DNA of 64,000 nucleotides from Flavobacteriaceae bacterium (lineage in GTDB: Bacteria > Bacteroidota > Bacteroidia > Flavobacteriales > Flavobacteriaceae): positions 146,730 through 210,729 of the forward strand of contig JAENXC010000004.1 in the NCBI GenBank assembly GCA_016649715.1, written 5' to 3'. The first letter of the stretch is position 1; each line of letters begins with the position of its first letter. Of the stretch, positions 40,670 to 50,429 are shown one piece after another. Below the pieces are notes generated by a model. It did no database searches. It was not told where the DNA came from and saw nothing but the letters and a program-made list of their open reading frames with translations. The position numbers were made by a program, and so were the translations under genes.

Positions 40670-42385
40670 TTTTTCGTAATAGGGCGATTGTTTGTGAATC
40701 CAGTCCAACTGCGAATACCAATTCTTTGCAAATTCAGGCTCGTTGTGCTTTTTGGTTTCAAATTCTGTTTTGATTGCTGGGTTTTCATTTAAGAATTTTT
40801 CAGCAATATCTTCCCAAACGTAGGGCGAAAAACCTTCTTTTTGCTGAAGTATTGCATCGAAGAAATTCCAATTAAAAAACGAATCGGGAGCTGCTGGCTC
40901 CAATGTTTCCAATAGATAACGCACACCCGGTTGTTGTGTTTTTACCAAAAGATCACCTTTTTTTACTGATACATTTTCTTCACTTTTTATGATTTCGGTT
41001 TTGAAATGAAGATAGTGTCCTTCAAACGGATTCTTCACCGTTTCAAAACTTTTTATTCTGTAAACTTCCGCGGAAATGGTTGAATCACTTTTGATTTTCA
41101 CAAATTCAATATTGTTTAATTTCAGAAGCTCGACAACGTTCCAATACCCTTTCGGAACTATATAAGCCGAAGGAATTGTTACGGAATCTGTCGCTTTAAA
41201 ATAATTGTAATACACAACATCTTTTGTGAAAGGTTTCTCGCGGAAATACTTTAAACGCTCCGCTCCCGTAATATGGCTCGGCACCATTTTTCCTTCAAAA
41301 CCTTTAAATTGTAGGGTAGAGGATTTTGAAGAATCCACTTCCCAAGAAATAGGGTAGTAGCTTCCTACTTTATATTTTTCGAAAGAATTTTTTCGAAGGG
41401 TTTTGATTTTTGAAGCATCTGCGTCTGCTATATTTATAAAAGTTTTCATCAGTTCATAAGTGCCTTCTACTCTTTGTTTGTAGGGTTTTAGCATATGTGT
41501 TTCCACCATCATCCCCAAAGTGTTGAACAACGTGGTGTAACCTGTTGAATAGCGTGGTGAATCCAAGAACTGCTCAAAACCTTTTTCGGGAACTTCATTG
41601 AAAACGTTTACATAAGGCGTTATGTCCCATTTTTTTTGATGAAGCGAGTCTTCCAATTGCGGCATTAGTGAAGTATGCAAATAATTCCCCAATTCACCAT
41701 CCAATTTGTTGTGCTGGGTAAAAAGATGGGTGAGTACATATTGGTAATCTGCGCCGTTGCTCACGTGGTTGTCTATAAATAAATCTGGGTTTAGCCAATG
41801 AAAAATTTCGGTGAAAGCACGCGTATTTTTAGTGTCAGATTTTATAAAATCACGGTTTAAATCATAATTTCTTGAGTTGCCACGGAAACCGTATTCTTCG
41901 GGGCCATTTTGATTGGTTCGGCTGGTACTATTTCTATTTAAAGCGCCGCCAATATTGTAAATTGGGATTGTTGCGATGATTGTATGCTTTGGTACTGGAA
42001 TTTTATTTTCGGCAAAATCTCGAAAAAGTAGCATCATGGCATCAATGCCATCAGGCTCTCCGGGATGGATTCCATTGTTGATTAGCAATAAATTTCTGTC
42101 ATCTTTTGAAAATGTTTCTGAGGTTTTCTCTTGGGTTTTGTTTTGTGGATCAATAACAACTAAATGAAGTGGAAAGCCGCTATCTGTTTGTCCTATTTCA
42201 TAAACAGTGACGGAGGGAAATTTATTTGCCAATGCTATATAATATGCAATGACTTCTTCATAAGTTCCCGTTTTTAAACCGTTCGAGGATTCAAAGGTTG
42301 TATTTAGATTTTGGGAAGAACTGTTCTGTTGTCCGAAACAAAACACCGATAAGAGCAGACTTAAAAAAGATAATTTTTTTTTCAT
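40631..42385 (-). CDS. M14-family zinc carboxypeptidase, exported
   Basis: The 584-residue protein has a signal peptide (KKLSFLSLLLSVFCFGQ) from ATG 42385. The M14 zinc motif HxxE is in NNGIHPGEPDG (about 106-116). DLNRDFIKSDT and NPDLFIDNHVSNG provide the substrate-binding Arg and the distal His. Thus it is a metallo-carboxypeptidase in the periplasm or outside. The C-terminal third is a non-peptidase domain. The 3' end overlaps the Nudix gene, tail to tail, by 39 bases. Confidence 0.88.
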   Translation of the reverse strand: MKKKLSFLSLLLSVFCFGQQNSSSQNLNTTFESSNGLKTGTYEEVIAYYIALANKFPSVTVYEIGQTDSGFPLHLVVIDPQNKTQEKTSETFSKDDRNLLLINNGIHPGEPDGIDAMMLLFRDFAENKIPVPKHTIIATIPIYNIGGALNRNSTSRTNQNGPEEYGFRGNSRNYDLNRDFIKSDTKNTRAFTEIFHWLNPDLFIDNHVSNGADYQYVLTHLFTQHNKLDGELGNYLHTSLMPQLEDSLHQKKWDITPYVNVFNEVPEKGFEQFLDSPRYSTGYTTLFNTLGMMVETHMLKPYKQRVEGTYELMKTFINIADADASKIKTLRKNSFEKYKVGSYYPISWEVDSSKSSTLQFKGFEGKMVPSHITGAERLKYFREKPFTKDVVYYNYFKATDSVTIPSAYIVPKGYWNVVELLKLNNIEFVKIKSDSTISAEVYRIKSFETVKNPFEGHYLHFKTEIIKSEENVSVKKGDLLVKTQQPGVRYLLETLEPAAPDSFFNWNFFDAILQQKEGFSPYVWEDIAEKFLNENPAIKTEFETKKHNEPEFAKNWYSQLDWIHKQSPYYEKSHLRYPIVRVGG

Positions 42386-42458
42386 CGAAATAGTATAATA
42401 AACAAATATAGTAAAGGGACGAAAACATTTTTTGAAAGCTGGCGCAAATTTTAATTCA

Positions 42459-42487
42459 TAAAAAAGCCCCACAATTTCTTGCAGGGC
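42459..42487 (-). terminator. Terminator after rho
   Basis: On the minus strand GCCCTGCAA, tetraloop GAAA, TTGTGGGGC (9 pairs including G-U) then TTTTTT, starting 25 bases after the rho stop. GNRA loop. Confidence 0.85.
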
Positions 42488-42511
42488 GTATATTGTTTTG
42501 ATTAAAAAAAT

Positions 42512-44230
42512 CTATCCATTCATTGAAATCAAAAACTCTTCGTTGTTTTTGGTTTGTTTGATGCGGTCGTTGATGAATTCCATTGCTTCCACAGGGTTCA
42601 TATCTGCAAGGTATTTTCGCAAAACCCACATACGTTGAAGGGTTTTTTCATCGAGCAACAAATCGTCGCGACGTGTGCTGGAAGAAGTTAGATCAATAGC
42701 AGGGAAAATTCTTCTGTTGGAAATTTTTCTATCCAACTGAAGTTCCATATTACCGGTTCCTTTGAATTCCTCAAAAATAACCTCATCCATTTTTGAACCA
42801 GTTTCTGTAAGAGCAGTTGCAATGATAGTTAAAGAACCACCGTTTTCTATATTACGGGCGGCACCAAAGAAACGTTTCGGTTTGTGAAGCGCATTTGCAT
42901 CCACACCACCACTCAATATTTTACCACTTGCTGGCTGAACTGTGTTGTATGCTCTCGCCAAACGCGTAATGGAATCCAAAAGAATCACTACGTCATGGCC
43001 ACATTCTACCAATCGTTTTGCTTTATCAATAACAATGTTTGCCACACGAACGTGCTCGCTCGCTTCTTTATCAAAAGTTGAAGCAACCACTTCGCCACGA
43101 ACGTTACGTTGCATATCGGTAACTTCTTCAGGGCGTTCATCGATCAAAAGGATGATTTGGTAAACTTCGGGATGGTTTGCGGCAATTGCATTTGCAATAT
43201 CTTTCAGCAACATTGTTTTACCAGTTTTTGGCTGCGAAACAATCATTCCACGTTGTCCTTTCCCAATTGGTGCGAAAAGATCTATTATTCTTGTTGAAAT
43301 TGTACTCTGCTTGTCGGCCAAATTGAATTTTTCCTGTGGAAAAAGCGGCGTTAAATGCTCAAAGGAAACACGGTCGCGAACCACATTTGGGTTCAACCCG
43401 TTTATTTTGTTCACCTTTATTAAAGGGAAATATTTTTCGCCTTCTTTTGGTGGACGCACTTCGCCCAAAACAGTATCGCCGGTTTTTAGACCGAAAAGAC
43501 GAATCTGTGATTGCGACACGTAAATATCATCGGGAGATGAAAGATAGTTGTAATCACTGGAGCGCAGAAAGCCGTAGCCATCCTGCATAAGGTCCAGCAC
43601 ACCTTCGCTTTCAATTATTCCATCAAATTCATAATCTGGTTCGCGGTAACGATTTCGGGAGTCTTTGTTTCCGTTACTTCGGTTGTCCTGCACGTTGCCG
43701 TCTTTTTGTTTGTGGCTTTGGTGTTTTGGACGGTTGTCTGAATTTGGGCTCTCGCTGCGTTGGTTTCGTTGTCGGTTGTCATTGTCGCCAGCGCTTGATT
43801 TTTGGTGTTGCGGTTTTTTATCGTCCCTTTTTTCGTTGCCAGAACGCTTGTCTTCATTAGACTTGCTATCAGCTCCCTGTTTATCGTCATCATCTTTTTT
43901 ATTGTGATGCTGCTTTTGGGGCTGTGGCTTGTTGATTCGAATGTCCTTTTTCTGTGGACGTGGATTTGGATTTTTGTTGCGATCGTCATTAGAGGAAGGA
44001 GTTTTTTCTTCATTTGAAGAAGGAGTTATTTCCTCTTTTTTTGTTTCCGAAGAAATCTCTTCCGTTTTAATGACCGCTTTCACAGCTTTGGGATTTGCCG
44101 CTTGGTAGTCGAGAATTTGATACACCAAGTCCAATTTTTTTTGAGTGCGATATTTTGGCACATTGAGTTCTTTCGCAATTTCCTGAAGATCAGGTAGCTT
44201 TTTGTTTTTTAAATCTGAAATTTCAAACAT
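42512..44230 (-). CDS. rho: Transcription termination factor Rho with long disordered insert
   Basis: The 572-residue ATP-dependent RNA helicase ends transcription at C-rich sites. It has an N-terminal Rho_N helical domain (1-45), then about 150 residues (50-200) of low-complexity Asn, Asp, Lys, Gln, Ser and Arg without hydrophobics, and the OB RNA-binding domain ([20 protein letters not shown], about 208-227). Walker A is [18 protein letters not shown] (about 330-347). The Q loop ([20 protein letters not shown]) and R loop are present. Disordered inserts of this kind are known in Bacteroidota Rho, and in Bacteroides thetaiotaomicron the insert drives phase separation. The 200-base leader upstream may take part in autoregulation. 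Confidence 0.96.
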   Translation of the reverse strand: MFEISDLKNKKLPDLQEIAKELNVPKYRTQKKLDLVYQILDYQAANPKAVKAVIKTEEISSETKKEEITPSSNEEKTPSSNDDRNKNPNPRPQKKDIRINKPQPQKQHHNKKDDDDKQGADSKSNEDKRSGNEKRDDKKPQHQKSSAGDNDNRQRNQRSESPNSDNRPKHQSHKQKDGNVQDNRSNGNKDSRNRYREPDYEFDGIIESEGVLDLMQDGYGFLRSSDYNYLSSPDDIYVSQSQIRLFGLKTGDTVLGEVRPPKEGEKYFPLIKVNKINGLNPNVVRDRVSFEHLTPLFPQEKFNLADKQSTISTRIIDLFAPIGKGQRGMIVSQPKTGKTMLLKDIANAIAANHPEVYQIILLIDERPEEVTDMQRNVRGEVVASTFDKEASEHVRVANIVIDKAKRLVECGHDVVILLDSITRLARAYNTVQPASGKILSGGVDANALHKPKRFFGAARNIENGGSLTIIATALTETGSKMDEVIFEEFKGTGNMELQLDRKISNRRIFPAIDLTSSSTRRDDLLLDEKTLQRMWVLRKYLADMNPVEAMEFINDRIKQTKNNEEFLISMNG

Positions 44231-44400
44231 GTAGAAAATACTGTAGTTTAAGTTGATACTATTTGTTCCTATTGAGAAGGTAAGTACGTTGAAAAAATTT
44301 TCGAAGACTAAGTAACCTTTGTTGAACCGGTTACGAATAGATACTGCAATATTACAATAATAAATTAAAACGTACTGTTATTTTTTTTAAAAAGATAGCG

Positions 44401-44408
44401 TATTTTTG
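44401..44408 (+). promoter_or_regulatory. Candidate -7 box for the DUF4293 gene
   Basis: TATTTTTG, a perfect TAnnTTTG, lies 23 bases before the ATG at 44431. Confidence 0.5.
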
Positions 44409-44430
44409 CTTCGCAATTCAGTTTTATAAA

Positions 44431-44841
44431 ATGATACAACGCATACAGACCATTTATCTACTTGTTTCCGCCACCATTATGGGAGCTTTGTTTATGTGGT
44501 TTCCAGTTGTTTTGGGCAAAGATGGTTCTGTAATAATGGAACGCAATGAGCCTTTGATAGCTGGATTGATTTTTGTTTCCATCGCATTGGCCTTTATTTC
44601 AATTTTAAGTTTCAGAAAACGGCAGCAACAGTTTGTGCTCAACCGTTTGAATATCATATTAAACTTTGTATTACTGGGAGTTTTCGTTTACAGGTTGCTA
44701 ACTTTATCCGGAGAAACTATTGTTTCAGAGAAGGGTATTGGGGTGCTTTTTCCCATCATTTCTATCGTGTTTTTAGTGCTGGCCAACAAGGCCATAAAAA
44801 GGGATGAGGACCTCGTAAAATCTGTTGATCGTTTGCGATAA
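44431..44841 (+). CDS. DUF4293-family membrane protein
   Basis: The 136-residue protein has four membrane helices (about 8-28, 45-62, 73-92, 108-124) and the DUF4293 opening MIQRIQTIYLLVSATIMGAL. It is a conserved Bacteroidota membrane protein of unknown role, commonly located next to rho as here. Divergent from rho across a 200-base gap. Confidence 0.9.
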   Translation: MIQRIQTIYLLVSATIMGALFMWFPVVLGKDGSVIMERNEPLIAGLIFVSIALAFISILSFRKRQQQFVLNRLNIILNFVLLGVFVYRLLTLSGETIVSEKGIGVLFPIISIVFLVLANKAIKRDEDLVKSVDRLR

Positions 44842-44867
44842 ACCGATCTTGGTATATTAGTGCAGGA

Positions 44868-44900
44868 CCCCCAAAGGAAGCCACCTTTGGGGGTTTTTTG
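44868..44900 (+). terminator. Strong terminator after DUF4293
   Basis: ACCCCCAAAGG, loop AAGCCA, CCTTTGGGGGT followed by TTTTT. Confidence 0.92.
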
Positions 44901-44934
44901 TATTTATTACTGAAACCAAAAACCACATAAATTT

Positions 44935-44957
44935 CAAAAAATCCTCTTTGAGGATTT
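44935..44957 (-). terminator. Terminator after the phosphoesterase gene
   Basis: On the minus strand AAATCCTC, loop AAA, GAGGATTT then TTT. It lies just after the stop of the minus-strand gene at 44965. Confidence 0.75.
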
Positions 44958-44964
44958 ATTGGTT

Positions 44965-45456
44965 TCACTTCTCAAATTCAATAACCTCCAAATTCTGGAT
45001 TTTTTCACCGTCAATTTCAAAACGGAGCATGGTGCGTACATTTTGAAAGCCGTGTTTCCCCACAGCTCCGGGATTCATATGTAGCAATCCCGTGGTTTTA
45101 TCAGGCATCACTTTTAAAATATGCGAATGCCCGCAGATGAAAATTTTCGGCGGATTGGAATAAATTTCTTGCCGGATGGAAGGATTATATCTTCCCGGAT
45201 AGCCGCCAATGTGCGTTATCCAAACGTCAACTCCTTCGCACATAAAACGGTTGTGCAGTGGAAATTCCATTCGCGCTTCTGTGTTGTCAATATTTCCGTA
45301 AACGGCGCGCAGTGGTTTTAGTTTTTTTATAGTGTCGGTGACCACAAGATTGCCAATATCGCCCGCATGCCATACTTCATCGGCCTGTTTTACATACTTC
45401 AGGATTTTTTCGTCTATATAACTATGGGTGTCGCTGAGAAGAAGGATTTTTTTCAA
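44965..45456 (-). CDS. YfcE/MJ0936-family metallophosphoesterase
   Basis: The 163-residue protein has the calcineurin-like metal motifs: LLSDTHSYIDE (DxH), WHAGDIGN (GD), VYGNIDN (GNxD), ICGHSHILK (GHxH). Families like YfcE are phosphodiesterases of unknown natural substrate. Cytoplasmic. It is convergent with DUF4293 across two terminators. Confidence 0.93.
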   Translation of the reverse strand: MKKILLLSDTHSYIDEKILKYVKQADEVWHAGDIGNLVVTDTIKKLKPLRAVYGNIDNTEARMEFPLHNRFMCEGVDVWITHIGGYPGRYNPSIRQEIYSNPPKIFICGHSHILKVMPDKTTGLLHMNPGAVGKHGFQNVRTMLRFEIDGEKIQNLEVIEFEK

Positions 45457-45531
45457 AATATGCGTAATTGATGGATTGCGAAGGTATTTAAGTTTTTCAA
45501 ATTAATAACAGAAATGCTGGCTTGTAAATTG

Positions 45532-45539
45532 TAATTTTG
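45532..45539 (+). promoter_or_regulatory. Candidate -7 box for truA
   Basis: TAATTTTG fits TAnnTTTG and lies 20 bases before the TTG start of truA. Confidence 0.5.
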
Positions 45540-45559
45540 TCAATTCTGAAAAAAAACAG

Positions 45560-46327
45560 TTGCGATATTTCATAGAAATAGCCTACAACGGGAAAAACTA
45601 TTTTGGATGGCAACGCCAACCCGAGCAGATTAGCGTGCAACAGGTTTTGGAAGAAACACTTTCCACTTTGCTTCGGAAGGAAATTAAACTAACCGGAGCC
45701 GGAAGGACCGATACCGGCGTGCACGCAAAACAACTTTTCACACATTTTGATTTTGATGAAATTGAAAACAATGAAGAATTGGTTTTCAGATTGAATTCCT
45801 TTCTTCCGAAGGATATTTCGGTAAAGAATATTTTTGAAGTTAAAGAAGATGCACACGCCCGTTTTGATGCTGTTGAAAGAGAATATGAATATATTATCTC
45901 ACTTGAAAAAGATCCTTTTTCGCAGGATTTTGCGTTTCAGATAAACAACGAACCGGAGGTGGGTTTGATGAACGAAGCCGCAGAATTGCTATTGCACCAT
46001 AACAATTTTCAATGCTTTTCACGCTCTAAAACAGATGTAAAAACGTACAATTGCACAATTGTGAAAGCGTTTTGGGAAGTAAAAAATAATAGGCTTATTT
46101 TTACAATCGCCGCAGACCGTTTTCTGCGGAATATGGTACGCGCAATTGTGGGAACACTATTGAATGTTGGTTTCAAAAAGACCTCTTTGGAAGATTTTAA
46201 AGCAATATTAAACAGCAAAAGCAGGGAAGAAGCTGGAGCTTCAGCGCCCGCCCACGGATTGTATTTGACGAAGGTTGTTTATCCCGAAAAAATTTTTAAA
46301 GAGAAAAGAATAGAGAGAAAAGACTAA
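45560..46327 (+). CDS. truA: tRNA pseudouridine synthase A
   Basis: The 255-residue enzyme makes pseudouridine at positions 38-40 of tRNA anticodon arms. GAGRTDTGVHAKQLFTHFD holds the catalytic Asp (near 52). AVEREYEYIIS, CFSRSKTDVKTYNC and FLRNMVRAIVGTLL are family blocks. TTG start at 45560. The following ABC exporter is co-directional after 71 bases. Confidence 0.95.
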   Translation: MRYFIEIAYNGKNYFGWQRQPEQISVQQVLEETLSTLLRKEIKLTGAGRTDTGVHAKQLFTHFDFDEIENNEELVFRLNSFLPKDISVKNIFEVKEDAHARFDAVEREYEYIISLEKDPFSQDFAFQINNEPEVGLMNEAAELLLHHNNFQCFSRSKTDVKTYNCTIVKAFWEVKNNRLIFTIAADRFLRNMVRAIVGTLLNVGFKKTSLEDFKAILNSKSREEAGASAPAHGLYLTKVVYPEKIFKEKRIERKD

Positions 46328-46398
46328 AAATCAGTTTTTAACGAACTAACAAATTACCGAATCCCGAATCCCGAATTAACAAATTTACAAAATAATCC

Positions 46399-48165
46399 GT
46401 GTCAGAAAAAACAGGCAACGCATTCGATTTTAAACTTTTCAAACGGTTGTTGGCCTTCACAACGCCCTATCGAGGGGTCTTCTATTTTGTGGCCTTTGCC
46501 GCCGTTGTTATGTCCGGTCTCGCCGTGTTGCGTCCGTATTTGTTGCGGTTAGCCATAGACAATTCAATGGTTCCAAAAGATGGAACTGGGTTTATGAAGT
46601 ACGTCATTTTAATGATAGTCGTGCTACTGTTGGAAGTTATTTTTCAGTTCGCATTTATTTTTTACACAAACTGGCTCGGGCAAAGCGTTATCCGCGATAT
46701 GCGTCAAAAACTCTTCCGCTTGATGATGAGTTTCAAAATGCAGTATTTTGACAAAAGCGCCGTGGGAAGGTTGACGACTAGAGCGGTGAACGATGTGGAA
46801 ACCATTTCCAGTATTTTCAGCGAAGGTCTTTTTATGATTATAAGCGACTTACTGAAAATGCTTGTAATTGCAGGGTTTATGTTAACACAAAGTTGGCGGT
46901 TATCCCTGATAGTTTTTATTGTTTTACCTTTCATTTTATATGCCACACGCATTTTCCAAAAAGCGATGAAAGTTGCTTTTGAAGACGTCCGTAACCAAGT
47001 TGCAAACCTCAATACGTTTGTGCAGGAACGCATAACTGGGATGAAAATAGTCCAAATTTTTACCCGCGAAAAAACCGAGTACGAACGTTTTCAGGAAATC
47101 AACAAAGACCATCGAAAAGCGTGGATTAAAACCGTTTGGTACAACTCCATTTTCTTCCCTATTGCTGAAATGACGGGAGCCGTGGCTACAGGTTTGGTGG
47201 TTTGGTATGGTGGGTTGAACGTAATTGGCGGCGGCATTGTAACGTTGGGGATTATAACTGCCTTCATTCAATATGCCGAAATGCTTTTTAGGCCGCTGCG
47301 ACAAATTGCCGATAAATTCAACACCCTCCAAATGGGAATGGTGGCCGCAAACCGTGTTTTCGGAATTCTCGACACCAAATCGCACATTGCAGATACTGGA
47401 ACGGTTGATTACACAAGTACCAAAGGAGAAATTGAATTCAAAAACGTACACTTTGGATATAACGAAGACGAAAAAGTGATTAAAGGGATTTCATTTAATG
47501 CTAATCCGGGTGAAACCGTTGCCATTGTTGGTGCTACTGGCGCAGGAAAAAGTACGATAATCAATTTATTGAACCGTTTTTACGAAATAAACAGCGGTGA
47601 AATTTTGATTGATGGTATTTCACTCAAAGAATACAAACTCGCTTCAATTAGAAGCCAGATAGCTGTGGTTTTGCAGGATGTTTTCCTTTTTGCGGATTCA
47701 ATTTTGAACAATATTACACTGAACAATCCAAATATTTCCGAAGCAGAAGTGATTGCTGCGGCAAAAGAAATTGGGGTTCATAAATTTATAGAATCACTTC
47801 CGGGCGGTTATCAATACAATGTGAAAGAACGCGGTAGCATGCTTTCTTCCGGGCAGCGACAGCTCATTTCATTTCTTCGCGCTTATGTTAGCAAGCCGAG
47901 CATTTTGATTTTGGACGAGGCAACTTCATCCGTAGATACCTATTCCGAGGAAATGATCCAAACGGCTACCGATAAAATTACGAAAAACCGTACTTCAATA
48001 GTCATTGCCCACCGATTGGCAACCATCAAAAAAGCTGATAAAATAATCGTGATGGACCACGGAAAAATCGTGGAAGAGGGCACCCACAAAGAATTGCTGA
48101 AGCTTGAGAATGGTTTTTATAGAAATCTTTACGAAGTGCAGTTTATGGCGGAGGAAGCGATTTAA
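46399..48165 (+). CDS. ABC exporter, fused permease and ATPase
   Basis: The 588-residue half-transporter of the MsbA/MDR-like type has six membrane helices (about 25-300). The ATPase follows: Walker A GATGAGKSTIINLL (about 379-392), Q-loop, signature LSSGQRQLISFLRAY (about 480) and Walker B ILILDEATSSVD. It works as a dimer to export lipids or hydrophobic compounds. The substrate is unknown. GTG start at 46399. A stretch rich in CCGAATCCCGAAT words precedes it. Confidence 0.92.
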   Translation: MSEKTGNAFDFKLFKRLLAFTTPYRGVFYFVAFAAVVMSGLAVLRPYLLRLAIDNSMVPKDGTGFMKYVILMIVVLLLEVIFQFAFIFYTNWLGQSVIRDMRQKLFRLMMSFKMQYFDKSAVGRLTTRAVNDVETISSIFSEGLFMIISDLLKMLVIAGFMLTQSWRLSLIVFIVLPFILYATRIFQKAMKVAFEDVRNQVANLNTFVQERITGMKIVQIFTREKTEYERFQEINKDHRKAWIKTVWYNSIFFPIAEMTGAVATGLVVWYGGLNVIGGGIVTLGIITAFIQYAEMLFRPLRQIADKFNTLQMGMVAANRVFGILDTKSHIADTGTVDYTSTKGEIEFKNVHFGYNEDEKVIKGISFNANPGETVAIVGATGAGKSTIINLLNRFYEINSGEILIDGISLKEYKLASIRSQIAVVLQDVFLFADSILNNITLNNPNISEAEVIAAAKEIGVHKFIESLPGGYQYNVKERGSMLSSGQRQLISFLRAYVSKPSILILDEATSSVDTYSEEMIQTATDKITKNRTSIVIAHRLATIKKADKIIVMDHGKIVEEGTHKELLKLENGFYRNLYEVQFMAEEAI

Positions 48166-48167
48166 GT

Positions 48168-48941
48168 TTAACTCAAATCCTTTTTCAAAATCTTCAACAA
48201 TTCATCCGTATTTTCAAAAAGCACAAAATCGCCATCCTTTAAATAGGAAATTTGTCCATTTTCTTCGGAAACCACCAAACAAAGAGCATCACTTTTTTCA
48301 GTAATCCCTACAGCGGCACGGTGCCTAAGGCCAAACCTCAATGGTATTTTTTTATCGTTTGAAACGGGTAGTATAACACGGGTTGCGGTTATCCGGTTTT
48401 CCTCAATAATCATTGCGCCGTCGTGCAACGGACTGTTTTTAAAGAAAACACTTTCAATGATGGGCTGGTTTACTTCCAGGTTCATTTCGTCGCCCGTGTT
48501 TTTCACAAAATCGAGACTGTTGTTGCGCTGCAACACAATCAATGCTCCAGTGTTTGAAGCAGACATTTTTTTGCAGGCTGCAATTATTCCCTCAAGATTT
48601 GTGTTGGGGCCAGAATCTCTTCCCAACAATTTAAACTGCTTGAAAAAACGTCGCCGCGCGTTGAAATTTGTAGAGCCCAACATCAAAAGAAACTTTCTGA
48701 TTTCGGGCTGGAAAACCACGACTAACGCGAACATACCTACACCAAGGAAACCGCCGAGAATTTTACTCAAAAGCTCCATTCCCAAAAGTTGGGTAACAAC
48801 AAAAATGGCGTAAACGATGATGATACCCACCAAAATATTTATGGCAACGGTGCCTTTTACCAAATTATAGAGATAGTACAACAGAAGTGCCACTAGCACA
48901 ATGTCCACAATATCTATAATTCGAATGTCGAGAAAATCCAA
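48168..48941 (-). CDS. Diadenylate cyclase (CdaA-like)
   Basis: The 257-residue protein has three N-terminal membrane helices (about 10-75) followed by a DAC domain. The catalytic motifs DGAMII (about 168) and RHRAAVGITEKS (about 208) identify it as a CdaA/DacA type enzyme that makes c-di-AMP from two ATP. In Bacteroidota c-di-AMP is linked to osmotic and potassium control. No CdaR or GlmM gene is adjacent. It converges with the ABC exporter (2 bases apart) and precedes folP. Confidence 0.93.
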   Translation of the reverse strand: MDFLDIRIIDIVDIVLVALLLYYLYNLVKGTVAINILVGIIIVYAIFVVTQLLGMELLSKILGGFLGVGMFALVVVFQPEIRKFLLMLGSTNFNARRRFFKQFKLLGRDSGPNTNLEGIIAACKKMSASNTGALIVLQRNNSLDFVKNTGDEMNLEVNQPIIESVFFKNSPLHDGAMIIEENRITATRVILPVSNDKKIPLRFGLRHRAAVGITEKSDALCLVVSEENGQISYLKDGDFVLFENTDELLKILKKDLS

Positions 48942-48991
48942 GGGTATGCGTTTTTTTGTAAAAGTAGTTTAAAATATTTAATGGATTGGGG

Positions 48992-49819
48992 TCAAGATTT
49001 CAGGTTTTCAAACAATTTCACACATTCCACCGCTTCCTTAACATCGTGCACTCTTAAAATTGAAACGCCTTTTAAAAGTGCAATTGTGTTTAGTGAAGTA
49101 GTTCCGTTCAAAGCGTTTTCTGCCGAAGTTTCCAAAGTTTTATAAATAAAGGATTTTCGTGAAACGCCAGCTAAAATCGGAACTTCCAAGTTTTTAAAAA
49201 GTTCCAGATTGCTCAAAAGCTGAAAACTTTGTTCCCGTGTTTTTGCAAAACCAAATCCTGGGTCAGCCACAATATCGTTGATTCCTTCGGCACGGGCGAG
49301 TGCAATTTTTTCAGATAAATCCTTTAAAACTTCAATCGTAACGTTTTTGTAATCTGTTAACTTCGCCATCGTTTTTGGCGTGCCGCGCATGTGCATCAGA
49401 ATGTAAGGTACTTTCAATTTTGCAACGGTTCTGTACATTTCTGTATCCAACGTTCCGCCGGAAACATCGTTTACCAATGCTGCTCCCGCCTCCACAGCTT
49501 TTTTTGCAATTTCACTTCGGAAGGTATCTACGGAAATTAAAGTTTCGGGAAAGTTTTTCAGAATAATTTCAATAGCTTCAACAACCCTTCTGATTTCTTC
49601 AACTTCTGAAATGTTTTCCGCACCTGGGCGTGTGCTGTAACCGCCAATGTCTAAAAACATTGCACCTTCCGAAAGCATTTTTTCAGCTTGCACCAAAATT
49701 TCTCTTTCAGAAAATGTTTTTCCGCCGTCGTAAAACGAATTGGTCGTAACGTTAATGATGCCCATCACTTTTGGGATGGAAAGGTCTATGAGGTTGCCGC
49801 AGCAATTAAGGGTCTGCAA
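48992..49819 (-). CDS. folP: Dihydropteroate synthase
   Basis: The 275-residue TIM barrel condenses dihydropterin pyrophosphate with p-aminobenzoate in folate synthesis, the sulfonamide target. IMGIINVTTNSFYDGG, DIGGYSTRPGAENIS, LVNDVSGGTLD, ILMHMRGTPKTM, DPGFGFAKTREQ and a C-terminal RVHDVKEAVE are all canonical. Minus strand, divergent from the DUF1599 gene by 54 bases. The diadenylate cyclase gene follows downstream. Confidence 0.96.
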   Translation of the reverse strand: MQTLNCCGNLIDLSIPKVMGIINVTTNSFYDGGKTFSEREILVQAEKMLSEGAMFLDIGGYSTRPGAENISEVEEIRRVVEAIEIILKNFPETLISVDTFRSEIAKKAVEAGAALVNDVSGGTLDTEMYRTVAKLKVPYILMHMRGTPKTMAKLTDYKNVTIEVLKDLSEKIALARAEGINDIVADPGFGFAKTREQSFQLLSNLELFKNLEVPILAGVSRKSFIYKTLETSAENALNGTTSLNTIALLKGVSILRVHDVKEAVECVKLFENLKS

Positions 49820-49873
49820 TTTTTTAAATTGATATATTTAAGCGAAATTTACGCAAAATCTTACACATCACTA

Positions 49874-50428
49874 ATGGCAAACACTTCAAATCAATACAAT
49901 GACCAGATTGAAAAATGTAGGGAGCTGTTTATCAAGAAAATGCACGATTACGGGAGTGCGTGGCGCATTCTACGGCTTCCTTCGTTGACTGACCAAATTT
50001 TTATAAAGGCGCAACGTATCCGCGGTTTGCAGAAAAATGCAGAACAAAAAATTGCCGAAGACGAAACCAGCGAGTTTATCGGGATAGTGAATTATTCCGT
50101 AATAGCACTGATTCAATTGGAAAAAGGGGTAGTGGAGCAACCAGACCTTTCTTTGGAAGTTGCCACGCAACTTTATGACGAACAGGTGGCCAAAACCAAA
50201 CAATTGATGATGGACAAAAACCACGATTACGGCGAGGCGTGGCGCGAGATGCGGGTGAGTTCGTTGACAGATTTGATTCTTCAGAAATTGCTTCGCGTAA
50301 AACAGATTGAGAATAATAGTGGAAAAACATTGGTATCAGAAGGGATTGACGCTAACTATCAGGATATGATTAATTATGCTGTGTTTGCTTTGATTCATTT
50401 GGAAGAAAATTCGTTACCGCATAATTAA
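49874..50428 (+). CDS. DUF1599 protein with two internal repeats
   Basis: The 184-residue protein consists of two similar halves. The first has CRELFIKKMHDYGSAWRI and the second TKQLMMDKNHDYGEAWREM, each followed by SLTDxIxxKxxRxxxI. This is the DUF1599 (Nucleotide modification associated domain 1) pattern. The name reflects predicted association with modified-nucleotide systems; in flavobacteria it is a core, standalone gene. ATG at 49874. The function remains unproven. It is divergent from folP. Confidence 0.85.
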   Translation: MANTSNQYNDQIEKCRELFIKKMHDYGSAWRILRLPSLTDQIFIKAQRIRGLQKNAEQKIAEDETSEFIGIVNYSVIALIQLEKGVVEQPDLSLEVATQLYDEQVAKTKQLMMDKNHDYGEAWREMRVSSLTDLILQKLLRVKQIENNSGKTLVSEGIDANYQDMINYAVFALIHLEENSLPHN

Positions 50429-50429
50429 A

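Noticed and set aside
43615..44013. 132-codon minus-strand frame inside rho
   Set aside because: It lies in the low-complexity segment of rho in another frame and has no family pattern; rho itself is clear.
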